From Anisus vortex (lineage: Eukaryota > Mollusca > Gastropoda > Planorbidae), in contig OX421497.1 of the NCBI GenBank assembly GCA_949126835.1, positions 15,920,435 to 15,984,434 of the forward strand: DNA of 64,000 nt, read 5' to 3'. Made by a program: the position numbers and the translations under genes. Shown here piece by piece: positions 10,100 to 21,385 of this stretch. Under the pieces are notes generated by a model that saw nothing but the letters and a program-made list of their open reading frames with translations, was not told where the DNA came from and made no database searches. Every line of letters starts with the position of its first letter. The first letter of the stretch is position 1.

Positions 10100-10282
10100 C
10101 TCTAATGTGAATGTTACATCATTTGCGAACGTTCCCGACTGACTAGCCAGGGTCACCCTGGAATCGGCAGACGACATCACCTTGCCTCCATTTCGGTGAA
10201 AGGTCAAGATTTCCTTCTTCAGTCGCAAGAAAACCGCAAAAGTTCCAAAAGTTTTGGTCCAGCACTCGGCAAATCTCAGATC
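10100..10282 (-). CDS. Exon 6 of the ZU5-domain gene: start of the ZU5 domain
   Basis: The acceptor is TTTTTATCTCAG with a clear T tract, and the donor is TTAGAG|GTATGTGC. It has 183 nt, 61 codons, phase 0 on both sides. It reads DLRFAECWTKTFGTFAVFLR, then a linker, then NGGKVMSSADSRVTLASQSG and TFANDVTFTLE. The pattern G-G-x-V/L...S-x-V-T-L...G-x-F...V-x-F is the N-terminal signature of ZU5 domains, where a proline-rich 'PPGA' turn is usual. Here that turn reads ASQSGTF, so it is divergent. The preceding 'FGTFAVFLRL' looks like the last strand of the first beta module. The exon sits between two copies of the same MITE (ends at 10011 and 10345). Confidence 0.78.
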
Positions 10283-10344
10283 CTGAGATAAAAAAAAACA
10301 CCATAAAAATAGCAAAATACTTTAAATTAATCATAGCGTACCTA

Positions 10345-13102
10345 CAGTAGCGTAGCCAGGTGGAAGCAGGGGGATCGGCCGCTCCCCCTACTACCATTTT
10401 CGAAAAAAGGGCCTTTTCGGGAAAAAAATATTTAAATACAATTTTAACAAGCCACGAAGCACAATTTAATCTGTTTCTAAGTTTTGTAAATTGCATTTCA
10501 ACATTTTATTTATTACAATAATTTTAAATCATTCAGCGTGCCAACACCGTGAAAGTCAAACTGATCAACTATTTTATTTTTATAAGACAATTTATTTACT
10601 TCTGTAGCAAGACCAAAAGAAAAGGAGTGTAATAGAGAAAATCATTAAAGAGTTTTATATTTTTAAAAATTAACCTGTTTGTTATTATCAGTTTTTTTTA
10701 AAAACACATCTATTCATAGCTTATACACAATTTAATTACTCAACTTACACATTAGTAGTTATGAACATTTTAATTTAGTTGTCAAGAAATTATTCTAGTA
10801 ATAGATATAAAGCCTATCATGTCAGAATAACTGAGATTTACTTGAATATATTAATTAACCCGGACTTAAAATGATGGAATTATACGATTAAAAGGAAGAG
10901 ACACGTAATAATCATACAAACTGGGTAGTTATTTTAATGTTTCAAAATGTCCATTTACATTTTTTTAGTTATAAAGTATTTATATAATTTTCAATTTACT
11001 TGTGTATTTTGATAATTTTATAGTAACAATTTGTAAACCATTATTTTTTTTAAAAGGAAACAACAAAGAAGCATATTAGAAATATTAATGTAAAGAAAAC
11101 GGGTTAATTTTCTCCCTTCAATTAAATTTTCCAAATTTGATGCTAGTGATACCAAACGTGTTAATTCTTTTAATATAACTGGTGTAATTCTGAAAATGCT
11201 CATCTATTTTAATTTGCCTTAAACTAGAGAAAGAGTTAAATTTTTGAAATTGATTTCACTGAAAGATATGCCCAGTTTCAATGCAAATCTATTCCAGTTG
11301 CCCAATACTTCAAGTGCTTTTGGACTCAGTCTTGTAAATGGAAGTTTAACTCACTGAAACATGTCGCCAAGTCATACAGAAACATTGGCTTCAACAGTCA
11401 GTTCTCCACATTCAATAACGGATTTTTTTTTACATTAAGAGACATCTTAATTGCTTCCAGACAATAAAAGAATATATCCAAGACTTTACCTATACTCCGT
11501 ATGACTTTCTTCTAGAAGAGACTTGAGAAACTATACAATTGACTATCTTAACAATAGATTCAATCACAGATTGCAAGTCCAATGATGGGAGCTGTGCATA
11601 CAAACATTAGATTCAATCACAGATTGCAAGTCCAATGATGGGAGCTGTGCATACAAACATTAGATTCAATCACAGATTGCAAGTCCAATGATGGGAGCTG
11701 TGCATACAAACATTAGATTCAATCACAGATTGCAAGTCCAATGATGGGAGCTGTGCATACAAACATTAGATTCAATCACAGATTGCAAGTCCAATGATGG
11801 GAGCTGTGCATACAAACATTAGATTCAATCACAGATTGCAAGTCCAATGATGAGAGCTTTACATACAAACATTAGATTCAATCACAGATTGCAAGTCCAA
11901 TGATGGGAGCTGTGCATACAAACATTAGATTCAATCACAGATTGCAAGTCCAATGATGGGAGCTTTGCATACAAACATTAGATTCAATCACAGATTGCAA
12001 GTCAAATGATGGGAGCTGTGCATACAAACATTAGATTCAATCACAGATTGCAAGTCCAATGATGGGAGCTGTGCATACAAACATTAGATTCAATCACAGA
12101 TTGCAAGTCCAATGATGGGAGCTGTGCATACAAACATTAGATTCAATCACAGATTGCAAGTCCAATGATGGGAGCTTTGCATACAAACATTAGATTCAAT
12201 CACAGATTGCAAGTCCAATGATGGGAGCTGTGCATACAAACATTAGATTCAATCACAGATTGCAAGTCCAATGATGGGAGCTGTGCATACAAACATTAGA
12301 TTCAATCACAGATTGCAAGTCCAATGATGGGAGCTGTGCATACAAACATTAGATTCAATCACAGATTGCAAGTCCAATGATGGGAGCTTTGCATACAAAC
12401 ATTAGATTCAATCACAGATTGCAAGTCCAATGATGGGAGCTGTGCATACAAACATTAGATTCAATCACAGATTGCAAGTCCAATGATGGGAGCTGTGCAT
12501 ACAAACATTAGATTCAATCACAGATTGCAAGTCCAATGATGGGAGCTGTGCATACAAACATTAGATTCAATCACAGATTGCAAGTCCAATGATGAGAGCT
12601 TTACATACAAACATTCCTGAACTAAAACCATCGACCTCCAAAGAAATTCCCATGTAGTTCGTCATGCAGAAGCCACTAATTATGCTGACATACGTTGTTT
12701 TCACGTGCATTAAACAATATTCTTGGAGGTCTTTCGCGTGCCACTGAAAATCGTTCTGCGTGCCAAATCTGGAACGCGTGTCTTAGGTTGACGACCCCTG
12801 CTACAGAGCATTCGCGTTGATTCTATAAATACTTTTCGATGTTTATCCCGAATATGGGCAGTAGATGCAATCAATTTTGCAGAAATTCCCATCACTATTA
12901 GCTGCTAGAAAAAGAATCGTGAATGGTTAAATAAAAACTGCACTATCATACAGTGTGTGTATCCTGAGGCACAGGGTTTTCTTATAACACTTGATACGTA
13001 CGAATTCTTAGTTATTCTATTAATCAGAAAAAAATTGCTAAAAGTGGGGCCTTTTTCCTAAAATTTCGCTCCCCCTAGCGTCAAAACCTGGCTACGCCAC
13101 TG
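10345..13102. mobile_element. hAT-type MITE family A, copy 2, with expanded internal minisatellite
   Basis: The terminal inverted repeats are CAGTAGCGTAGCCAGGT on the left and, inverted, CAGTGGCGTAGCCAGGT on the right (16 of 17). Flanking octamers CGTACCTA (10337-10344) and CTTACCTA (13103-13110) match at 7 of 8, the size expected for hAT target duplications. The interior is homologous to copy 1 but carries a 20-unit, 53-bp tandem array in place of a single unit. No transposase is present, so it is non-autonomous. It starts 62 bp upstream of the exon 6 acceptor, just beyond the polypyrimidine tract. Confidence 0.85.
11553..12613. repeat. 53-bp minisatellite inside MITE copy 2, 20 units
   Basis: Period 53 bp, for example unit starts at 11606 and 11659. 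Units are nearly identical (ATTAGATTCAATCACAGATT and so on); variants include GCTGTGCAT versus GCTTTGCAT. A distinctive GAGAGCTTTACATAC variant occurs near 11849 and in the last unit near 12591, 14 units apart. Confidence 0.95.
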
Positions 13103-13110
13103 CTTACCTA

Positions 13111-14330
13111 TATGATAATAATTCTGCGTAATAAAAATTTAATTTCAGAAATAAGTTATTCTGCAATTCAAACATTCAATTAAATAATATCAACATAAAA
13201 GCGTTTAGCATGAATGTGTTGCGTGTGTGTGTTTTATAGTTGATATAATGCAAGGGAAATGACTCATGTAAATCAATTGTAATATTAAGACAAGCAAGAG
13301 TTATCCAAAATTGTACACACTTGTAGACAATTTTGTACACAAGACTAGTATAATTCTAAAACACAGTAGTTGGGTAAAACTACATGAGTTGCACGAGAAT
13401 CTTGCTTGGTTGGGCTGGAATGGTCAGGTGACCAAACACGAGGATAGTTTAGTCTCCTGCAGAATCTTGAAGTGAATGGACGTATGAAAATTATTAGTAT
13501 GGACTCAGAGGAATTATCATATTCTTGGACTTGTAATATTACTTCATTGGAGTTATGTTAATTGTGATTAATGTAATTAACTATAACATGCTGCAGAGAA
13601 GTGTTCCTTTCATTTATTTATAATTGAAAGTGTTGTTGAATCTGTCGATGTTAGACAGCACAAGAAAAGGTAAAAATTACTCTAATGAAAAATAACATAC
13701 GATCCTAACAAAATGATTATTGTTTAATGGGTAAGACCAAATAACCCCATTAACAATAGTGTGTAATAACAGTTTTATAATTTGTAAGCCAACAGTTACA
13801 TTTTTGTTAAAGTTAGTTAATACACCCTAAGCGATAAAAAAATAGATTAAAAAACAACAACAAGAAAAGCGCTTCATATCAGACTATTCAAAGGTAACCA
13901 ACACATGGAATAAAACAATTTTTATTACTTAACTTTTTTCACGTTATATATTTATATTGCTTATAGAAAAGGGGTGTTCTTAATTTTTAGTGTTGTTATA
14001 AGATCTATAGTTATTCGATTTAAGCAACTAATTCACCAAAATTTACACGCCTTATAGAAATTAAGTTGATGCTTCTTGGATCATTGCCTTTTCTAATAAT
14101 TCTAATAAACTGATCGAGAACCATACTCGGATGTGAAACTTTACATGTTTCCTGCATTGGCATCGTAAATTGTGCAATAATCTGGAAACATTCTTATGAT
14201 ATATTTTTAAGCACTTCAACGCCTGTGTACAATGCACAAACAGCTAACTGATTATCTGAAGACTTACTTTTACAGTAATCTTAATTTGTCATGCTGTTGT
14301 CATGTTGTTGTCATGTCAATAGTAAATTAC
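13111..14330. other. Intron 5 remainder, no gene
   Basis: AT-rich intron between MITE copy 2 and exon 5. Small features are TTGTACAC repeated around 13312-13340 and a short TGTTGTCATG repeat at 14289-14316. No coding or RNA gene signal is seen. Confidence 0.55.
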
Positions 14331-14471
14331 CTTCATGTCGTCGAACAGTAATTCAGTGGTTGCCAGGGTAACAATTTTACCGTCTTGTGTCAACATCCTA
14401 ATCACAGGCTCGCGCCCTGGGTGTATCCTAGGGGCGCAGTGAGGTAGGGCTACCACGAATGGTTCCGTGTT
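14331..14471 (-). CDS. Exon 5 of the ZU5-domain gene: first beta-domain, C-terminal half
   Basis: A 141-nt phase 0/phase 0 exon of 47 codons, with acceptor ATCTTCAG and donor ATGAAG|GTAATTTA. It is too short for a simple open-frame search and has no ATG start of its own. It reads NTEPFVVALPHCAPRIHPGR and then EPVIRMLTQDGKIVTLATTE, ending in LLFDDMK. The 'P-F-V-V-A-L-P-H-C' strand followed by a residue-swap loop and 'G-K-I-V-T-L' resembles the late strands of ZU5 domains, where a conserved L-x-L-P/H-H-C block occurs (known from UNC5-type ZU5). Because the exon is symmetric, skipping it would keep the frame. The 4048-bp intron after it holds one full hAT-type MITE. Confidence 0.72.
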
Positions 14472-14738
14472 CTGAAGATGACAATGTTAGAACAGTAGTT
14501 AAAAAAAAAAATATCGTAAATGATTAATTAAGTATACAAACTTCATTATGAACCAATGCCAATTCATTAAGAGAAACTTTGCCCATTTTATGAACATTAC
14601 TATTGCACTATATGTGCGTAACATTAAGTACGATTAGAAAAAATGGTACAAATATCCCCAGGTTAGATTTCTTACATTGAGCTACTCGTTAGAGATTCGC
14701 TAGACAGGACTTAAAATTAAGTAAACAGGTTCCCTTAC

Positions 14739-14943
14739 ATGAAACGCGTATTTGTGGTTATTGCGGTCAGCGATGGTCACTTTGATAATATTGCTGATGA
14801 GCTCTTCACACTCTCCCAGGGGAAAGCATCCAGTCAGCTGGTCCACCACCGTGACCGTGACGTCATCGCGCTGAAGATGACCTTCCTGCGCTTTGATTAC
14901 CACCCCGACACATGTATCGAAGTCGCACTGGTCGATGCTGTAA
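14739..14943 (-). CDS. Exon 4 of the ZU5-domain gene: first beta-domain, N-terminal half
   Basis: The acceptor is CTTCACAG and the donor TTTCAT|GTAAGGGA. The 205 nt enter in phase 2 and leave in phase 0. The peptide starts YSIDQCDFDTCVGVVIKAQE and includes DDVTVTVVDQLTGCFPLGEC and SNIIKVTIADRNNHKYAFH. Alternating hydrophobic strands and the absence of helical bias contrast with exons 1-3. Together with exon 5 it looks like a first ZU5-like or related beta-sandwich module ahead of the clearer ZU5 in exons 6-7. That assignment is inference from strand pattern and order. Only 267 bp separate it from exon 5, with no repeat in between. The open reading on the opposite strand (14739-14963) is a shadow. 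Confidence 0.75.
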
Positions 14944-14996
14944 CTGTGAAGAACACAAAATGAGGACAATATTTAGCTTTATTTTTAATGAACGTG

Positions 14997-15151
14997 TTCA
15001 GGGCGGGATATAGATATAATTAGGCTCTGTTTATAGATATAGATGTAGTGAGGCCCTGTTTATATAGATAGATGTAGTGAGGCCCTGTTTATACATACAG
15101 ATATAGTGAGGCCCTGTTTATAGATTTATATGTAGTGAGTCTCTCTTTATA
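14997..15151. repeat. 29/23-bp minisatellite, left part
   Basis: Degenerate units built on GTGAGGCCCTGTTTATAGAT. This is the same family as 16500-18656, from which the LINE fragment at 15152-16499 separates it. Confidence 0.85.
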
Positions 15152-16499
15152 GATTTATTATTTATTTATTGAGGCATTTTTATATAGCGCTTACGTTACA
15201 GCTCTAAGCGCTTTACAATTTTTATTAAAATTATAAACTATTTAAGGTGCTAAAATAAATAGACAATAGCTACATCATCCAATGGCTATAAAGATAATAG
15301 CTACAGCAATAAAATTGATTGATTTTAAAAATAATAATAGGTGTAACATTAAAAATGACAAAAAACGATAGTTACACATTAGCACATACTGGTAATAATA
15401 CAAAGGAAGCATAAAAACAAACCGAGACCAGGAACGAGGCATCACAGGTCATAGGCGGACATAAACAGATGGGTTTTAAGGGACTTTTTGAAAGTGGAGG
15501 AGGTTTCACAATGACGGATGTGGAAGGGGAGCTGGTTCCAGAAAGTGGGGGCGTGGAAGAAGAAGGAACAGTCGCCGATGGTTTTGGTTTTGGTTCTTGG
15601 GATTGAGAGGGTTCTATTGTCAGTGGAAGAGCGTAGTTGTCTTGTGGGGATGTAAGGAAGCAACAGTTCAGAGAGATAGACAGGATGAAATGAGGGTCTG
15701 TGAAAGAATTGAAGCATAGATTGGCAGACTTGTACTTTATGCGAGAGGATATTGGAAGCCAGTGGAGTTGCTGCATGTGTGGTTGGATGTGGTCGTGTTT
15801 CTTTGCTTTAAAAATGAGTCTGCATGCTGAGTTCTGTACCCTCTGAAGTTTGTCTATGTGGTGCTGAGGAATGCCTGCGAGGAGAGTGTTACAGTAGTCG
15901 AATTTTGAAAGAATGAGTGAACAGACGAGAGTTGTTGTGTGCTGATCTGCAGATGTTCGTGACGTGTTTGTCCATGGAGAGGGTGTCTGTGAACGTGACT
16001 CTGGCAGAGGAAGAGAGTGTGATGTCAGAGTTGCCGATAGATATAGAAAAAGGGGCAGATGGAGGGAGAGTTTTGTTTTGAGAGAGGATGAGAAGGATTT
16101 CCGTTTTGTCGTCATTTAACTTCAGTTTGTTGCAAGTCATCCAATGCTTTACATCGTCTATGCACTCATGCATGCGAAGGACGGTGGCATCGAGTTGATC
16201 AGGAAAGCAAGAGTCACTGATCTGAGTGTATATCAGCAAAGGACTGACTGAAAACTGAGTGGTGGCTGATGAGGGATGATAGAGGTTTAGTGTAGAGAAT
16301 GAAAATGACCGGCCCAAGGACCGATCCTTGGGGAACTCCAAGAGATAGGGCTGACGTTTTGAAAGAGCGGTTGGAAATAGAGACTGTATGAGTTCTGTCT
16401 GAAAGATAAGACTGAAACCAGTTTAGTGCTGAGCCAGAAAGTCCAAAAAGTAAGATGAAGACGGTCGAGAAGAATCTGGTGGTCAATGGTATCAAATGA
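15152..16499 (-). mobile_element. 5'-truncated L2/CR1-group LINE fragment inserted in the minisatellite
   Basis: Read on the minus strand, it begins within RT motif A (SFDTIDHQILLD near 16480-16497). It continues with LGVPQGSVLGP near 16310-16340, a damaged FADD motif and NKLKLNDDKTEILL. Then come KFDYCNTLLAGIP, LHWLPISSRIKYK and the C-terminal FWNQLPFHIRHCETSSTFKK. The frame changes several times (pieces at 16214-16495, 15889-16341, 15372-16115 and 15442-15717), so it is a pseudogene. The 3' end carries the GCGCTTAGAGC...GCGCTATATAA hairpin-like sequence and an ATAA-type tail, known from L2-type LINEs. It is in the same direction as the host gene. Confidence 0.85.
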
Positions 16500-18656
16500 T
16501 AGATATAAATGTAGTGAGGCCCTGTTTATAGGTATAGTGAGTCCCTGTTTATAGCTAAAGATGTAGTGAGGCCCTGTTTATAGATATAGATGTAGTAATG
16601 GCCCTGTTTATAGATATAGTCAAGCCCTGTTTATAGATATAGATGTAGTGAGGCCCTGTTTATTGCTATAGATGTAGTGAGGCCCGGTTTATAGATATAG
16701 ACGTAGTGAGGCCCTGTTTATAGATATAGATGTAGTAAGTCCCTGTTTATAGCTATAGATGTAGTGAGGCCCTGTTTATAGATATAGATGTAGTAATGGC
16801 CCTGTTTATAGATATAGTTAAGCCCTGTTTATAGATATAGATGTAGTGAGGCCCTGTTTATTGCTATAGATGTAGTGAGGCCCGGTTTATAGATATAGAC
16901 GTAGTGAGGCCCTGTTTATAGATATAGTGAGGCCCTGTTTATATTTATAGAGGTAGTGAGGCCCTGTTTATAGCTATAGATGTAGTGAGGCCCTGTTTAT
17001 AGATATAGATGTAGTGAGGCCCTGTTTATAGATATAGTGAGGCCCTGTTTATAGATATAGATGTAGTGAGGACCTGTTTATAGATATAGATGTAGTGAGG
17101 CCCTGTTTATAGATATAGTAAGGCCCTGTTTATAGATATAGATGTACTGAGGCCGTGTTTATAGATATAGATGTAGTGAGGCCCTGTTTATAGATATAGA
17201 TGTAGTGAGGCCCTGTTTATAGATATAGTGAGGCCCTGTTTATAGATATAGATGTAGTGAGTCCCTGTTTATAGCTATAGATGTAGTGAGTCCCTGTTAA
17301 TAGCTATCGATGTAGTGAGTCCCTTTTTATAGATATAGATCTAGTGAGTACCTGTTTATAGCTATAGATGTAGTGAGGCCCTGTTTTTAGATATAGATGT
17401 AGTGATGCCCTCTTTATAGATATAGTTAGGCCCTGTTTATAGAAATAGATGTAGTGAGGCCCTGTTTATAGCTATAGATGTAGTGAGGCCCTGTTTAGAG
17501 ATATAGATATAGTGAGGCCCTGTTTATAGATATAGTAAGGCCCTGTTTATAGATATAGATGCAGTGAGGCTCTGTTTATAGCTATAGATGTAGTGAGGAC
17601 CTGTTTATAGATATAGATGTAGTGAGTCCCTGTTTATAGCTATAGATGTAGTGAGGCCCTCTTTAAAGATATAGTGAGGCCCTGATTATAGCTATAGATG
17701 TAGTGAGGTCCTGTTTATAGATATAGATGTTGTGAAGCCCTGTTTATAGATATAGATGAAGTGAGGCCCTGTTTATAGATATAGATGTAGTGAGGCCATG
17801 TTTATAGATATAGTGAGGCCCTGTTTATAGATATAGATGTAGTGAGGCCCTGTTTATAGATATAGATGTAGTAAGGCCCTGTTTATAGATATAGAGAGGC
17901 CCTGTTTATAGATATAGTGAGGCGCTGTTTATAGCTATAGATGTAGTGAGGCCTTGTTTATAGATATAGATGTAGTGAGGCCCTGTTTATAGATATAGTG
18001 AGGCCCTGTTTATAGATATAGATATAGTGAGGCCCTGTTTATAGATATAGATGTAGTGAGGCCATGTTTATAGATATAGTGAGGCCCTGTTTATAGATAT
18101 AGATGTAGTGAGGCCCTGTTTATAGATATAGATGTAGTGAGGCCCTGTTTATAGATATAGAGAGGCCCTGTTTATAGATATAGATGTAGTGAGGCCCTGT
18201 TTATAGATATAGTGAGGCGCTGTTTATAGCTATAGATGTAGTGAGGCCCTGTTTATAGATATAGATGTAGAGAGGCCCTGTTTATAGATAGAGATGTAGT
18301 GAGGCCCTGTTTATAGATATAGTGAGGCGCTGTTTATAGCTATAGATGTAGTGAGGCCTTGTTTATAGATATAGATGTAGTGAGGCCCTGTTTATAGATA
18401 TAGTGAGGCCCTGTTTATAGATATAGATATAGTGAGGCCCTGTTTATAGATATAGATGTAGTGAGGCCTTGTTTATAGATATAGTGAGGCCATGTTTAGA
18501 GATATAGAGAGGCCCTGTTTATAGATATAGATGTAGTGAGGCCCTGTTTATAGATATAGTGAAGCCCTGTTTATAGATATAGATGCAGTGAAGCCCTGTT
18601 TATAGATATAATGAGGCCATGTTTATAGATATAGATGTAGTGAGGCCCTGTTTATA
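16500..18656. repeat. 29/23-bp minisatellite, right part
   Basis: About 80 units of TAGTGAGGCCCTGTTTATAG followed by ATATAGATG or just ATA. Two unit lengths alternate irregularly: a 29-bp form and a 23-bp form that lacks a GATGTA hexamer. Frequent point variants include GCTATAG, GAGTCCCTG and GGCGCTG. It lies in intron 3. Confidence 0.93.
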
Positions 18657-19386
18657 CAGTTGCACAGCGTTATAGACATACACGAAACCCGATGAAATAT
18701 TTAAGGAGCACTTTACAGGACATCCTTCTTCGATTTAACTTGTCAGCAAAATCACAATTTTGTATTCAAATTAAAACATATGCTCATTATTTGGCAATGT
18801 GCATTTGTTTATGGACAATACAAATTGAAAAGTCTAAATTGATAGATTATGTTAAAAACATTTACATTGAATTAATATTTTAAACTCGATATTTCGCTAA
18901 AACGCTTTTAATGTATTAGCATTAAATTTTAGCTTAGACATTTATTTTTAACAAATCTATTTATATACTTTAAAAGACTCCTGCCTCAAAACGATTAAAT
19001 CTAATCTCTTGTCTTAATGAGTTCAAATTTTGTGTTCTAATTAGCTCAAATATTTTGTCCCAATAGCTCAAATCTCTTGTTCTATTGGCAAGAAAAAACT
19101 CATATATATTCATACAGAGAGGGGGTTGCCCGAGCCCAACTACATAACATCATTTAAAAACTCATATATATTCCTACAGAGAGGGGGTTGCCCGAGCCCA
19201 ACTACATAACATCATTTAAAACCCTCATCAAAATGCAAGTCTAGATTTATGGGACTTTGGAAAGCGTAGGACACAAATATCGTCCGTAAAGAAGAATTTG
19301 TCTGTAATATAATTATTGTATACGATACACAGCATGTTTTATATTTCAAGTACTAACATGCTTCAATTGTATATTCTACATCTTAC
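18657..19386. other. Intron 3 remainder with small tandem duplications, no gene
   Basis: AT-rich intron. Degenerate repeats of about 28 bp (AGCTCAAAT...TTGT) lie around 18998-19085, followed by a near-perfect 62-bp duplication. The open frame at 18692-18883 has AT-rich composition and no domain. Confidence 0.55.
19094..19217. repeat. 62-bp tandem duplication
   Basis: Two adjacent copies of a 62-bp unit beginning AAAAACTCATATATATT and containing GAGAGGGGGTTGCCCGAGCC. They differ at one base (TTCATACAG versus TTCCTACAG). Confidence 0.92.
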
Positions 19387-19562
19387 ATTAAACGTGGCCA
19401 TGTGGATGGATCGTTTACTGTAACTTTTCCCTCCATTTCATTCTCATCTTCCATGTTGGAATGTGCCCTCTCCAGTGCCTTCTCTTCTGCTTCTTTCTGC
19501 AGCCTTCTAGCCTCCTCTTGCTGTCTCTGTCTCTCCATCTCTCCCTGCTTCTCTTCTTCCTC
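19387..19562 (-). CDS. Exon 3 of the ZU5-domain gene: charged coiled-coil end and linker
   Basis: The acceptor is ATATCTCAG and the donor TTTAAT|GTAAGATG. The 176 nt enter in phase 0 and leave in phase 2. The peptide begins EEEEKQGEMERQRQQEEARR, continues as a highly charged helix, and ends in an acidic linker followed by KVTVNDPSTWPRL. The two bases AT at the donor plus the first T of exon 4 make an Ile codon, so the reading frame passes straight into exon 4. A different frame of the same stretch (19415-19624) is also open but gives an arginine/lysine-rich shadow product and ignores the splice sites. The exon marks the change from the helical N-terminal region to the beta domains. Confidence 0.72.
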
Positions 19563-19620
19563 CTGAGATATTGAAGGAAGAAAATTATCAGGGAATGTGC
19601 AGGGGTTGACGAAAAAGATA

Positions 19621-20670
19621 TCAACAGTATAGTAGTTGATATTGTATTTGATATTGTTGATGTTCTTGTAGATGTTGGTATTGATATAGTTGATGTTCTT
19701 GTAGATGTTGGTATTGATATAGTTGATGTTTTTGTAGATGTTGGTATTGATATAGTTGATGTTGTTAAAGATGTTGGTATTGATATAGTTGATGTTGTTA
19801 AAGATGTTGGTATTGATATAGTTGATGTTGTTAAAGATGTTGGTATTGATATAGTTGATGTTGTTAAAGATGTTGGTATTGATATAGTTGATGTTGTTAA
19901 AGATGTTGGTATTGATATAGGTGATGTTCTTGTAGATGTTGGTATTGATATAGTTGATGTTCTTGTAGATGTTGGTATTGATATAGTTGATGTTCTTGTA
20001 GATGTTGGTATTGATATAGTTGATGTTCTTGTAGATGTTGGTATTGATATAGTTGATGTTCTTGTAGATGTTGGTATTGATATAGTTGATGTTCTTGTAG
20101 ATGTTGGTATTGATATAGTTGATGTTGTTAAAGATGTTGGTATTGATATAGTTGATGTTGTTAAAGATGTTGGTATTGATATAGTTGATGTTCTTGTAGA
20201 TGTTGGTATTGATATAGTTGATGTTGTTAAAGATGTTGGTATTGATATAGTTGATGTTGTTAAAGATGTTGGTATTGATATAGTTGATGTTCTTGTAGAT
20301 GTTGGTATTGATATAGTTGATGTTGTTAAAGATGTTGGTATTGATATAGTTGATGTTGTTAAAGATGTTGGTATTGATATAGTTGATGTTCTTGTAGATG
20401 TTGGTATTGATATAGTTGATGTTCTTGTAGATGTTGGTATTGATATAGTTGATGTTGTTAAAGATGTTGGTATTGATATAGTTGATGTTGTTAAAGATGT
20501 TGGTATTGATATAGTTGATGTTCTTGTAGATGTTGGTATTGATATAGTTGATGTTGTTAAAGATGTTGGTATTGATATAGTTGATGTTGTTAAAGATGTT
20601 GGTATTGATATAGTTGATGTTGTTAAAGATGTTGGTATTGATATAGTTGATGTTGTTAAAGATGTTGTTG
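19621..20670. repeat. 33-bp minisatellite in intron 2
   Basis: About 30 units of GATGTTGGTATTGATATAGT followed by TGATGTT plus either CTTGTA or GTTAAA, so two unit types are interspersed. The period is a multiple of three, so any frame free of stops in one unit stays free across the array. There is no in-frame ATG and no splice support, so I read it as intronic. Confidence 0.93.
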
Positions 20671-21100
20671 TAAATGTTTTTGTTGATATTGTTGATGTTT
20701 CTGTTGCTGTTGTTATTGTTATTTTTGATATTGTTGTTGATAATGTTATTGATATAGTAGTTGATATTGTTAATGTTCTAGTTGATGTTGGTATTGCTGT
20801 TGTTGATGTTGTTGATATTGCTGAATCTGTTGTTATAAATATTTTTTGTTGATATTGTAGTTGATAATGTTGATGGTCTTGTTGATGTTGTTCTTGTTGA
20901 TATTGTTGTTGATGTTGTTGAAGATCTTGTTGATGTTGTTATTGATTTTGTTGATGTTGTTGAAGATGTTGTTATAAAAGTTTTTGTTGATGTTGTTGTT
21001 GATGTTGGTATTGATGTTGTTGAAGAGGTTGAACATTCTTTGTTGATGTTGTTGATATTGTTTTTGTTTCTGATGTTGTTTTTGTTAATGTTGTTGTAGC
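20671..21100. repeat. Degenerate GTT/GAT-rich edge of the 33-bp array
   Basis: Diverged GTTGATGTTGTT-type sequence without strict period, continuing the 33-bp array. The minus-strand frame at 20833-21036 (Asn/Ile repeats) is a translation of this low-complexity DNA, not a gene. Confidence 0.8.
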
Positions 21101-21385
21101 CTATTGGGCATATAAAAGTAAAGCTACTTCTTGATTAATAAAGAAAACAAAATTAAGTCTACCGCACAACGAAGTTATAAGTTTTAGTCATACTATTCTG
21201 ACCAACAATACCTAGGGCCTATTACTGTATAAAAGTCTCAAAATATCCGGTAGAAAGATTTTTTGTCTAAAATAGCTTTGAAAATTTTTTTTTGCAATCA
21301 ATAATAAAAATAACACTAAAATGCAAGCCGAAAAACAGACTATAAGAACTCTAAATATAATTAACAACAAACACTGAACACATAC

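Noticed and set aside
14739..14963. Plus-strand 74-codon frame
   Set aside because: Opposite strand of exon 4; the minus frame has matching splice sites and phases, the plus frame has none.
20833..21036. 67-codon minus-strand Asn/Ile-rich frame
   Set aside because: Pure translation of GTT/GAT low-complexity DNA at the array edge; no splice or domain support.
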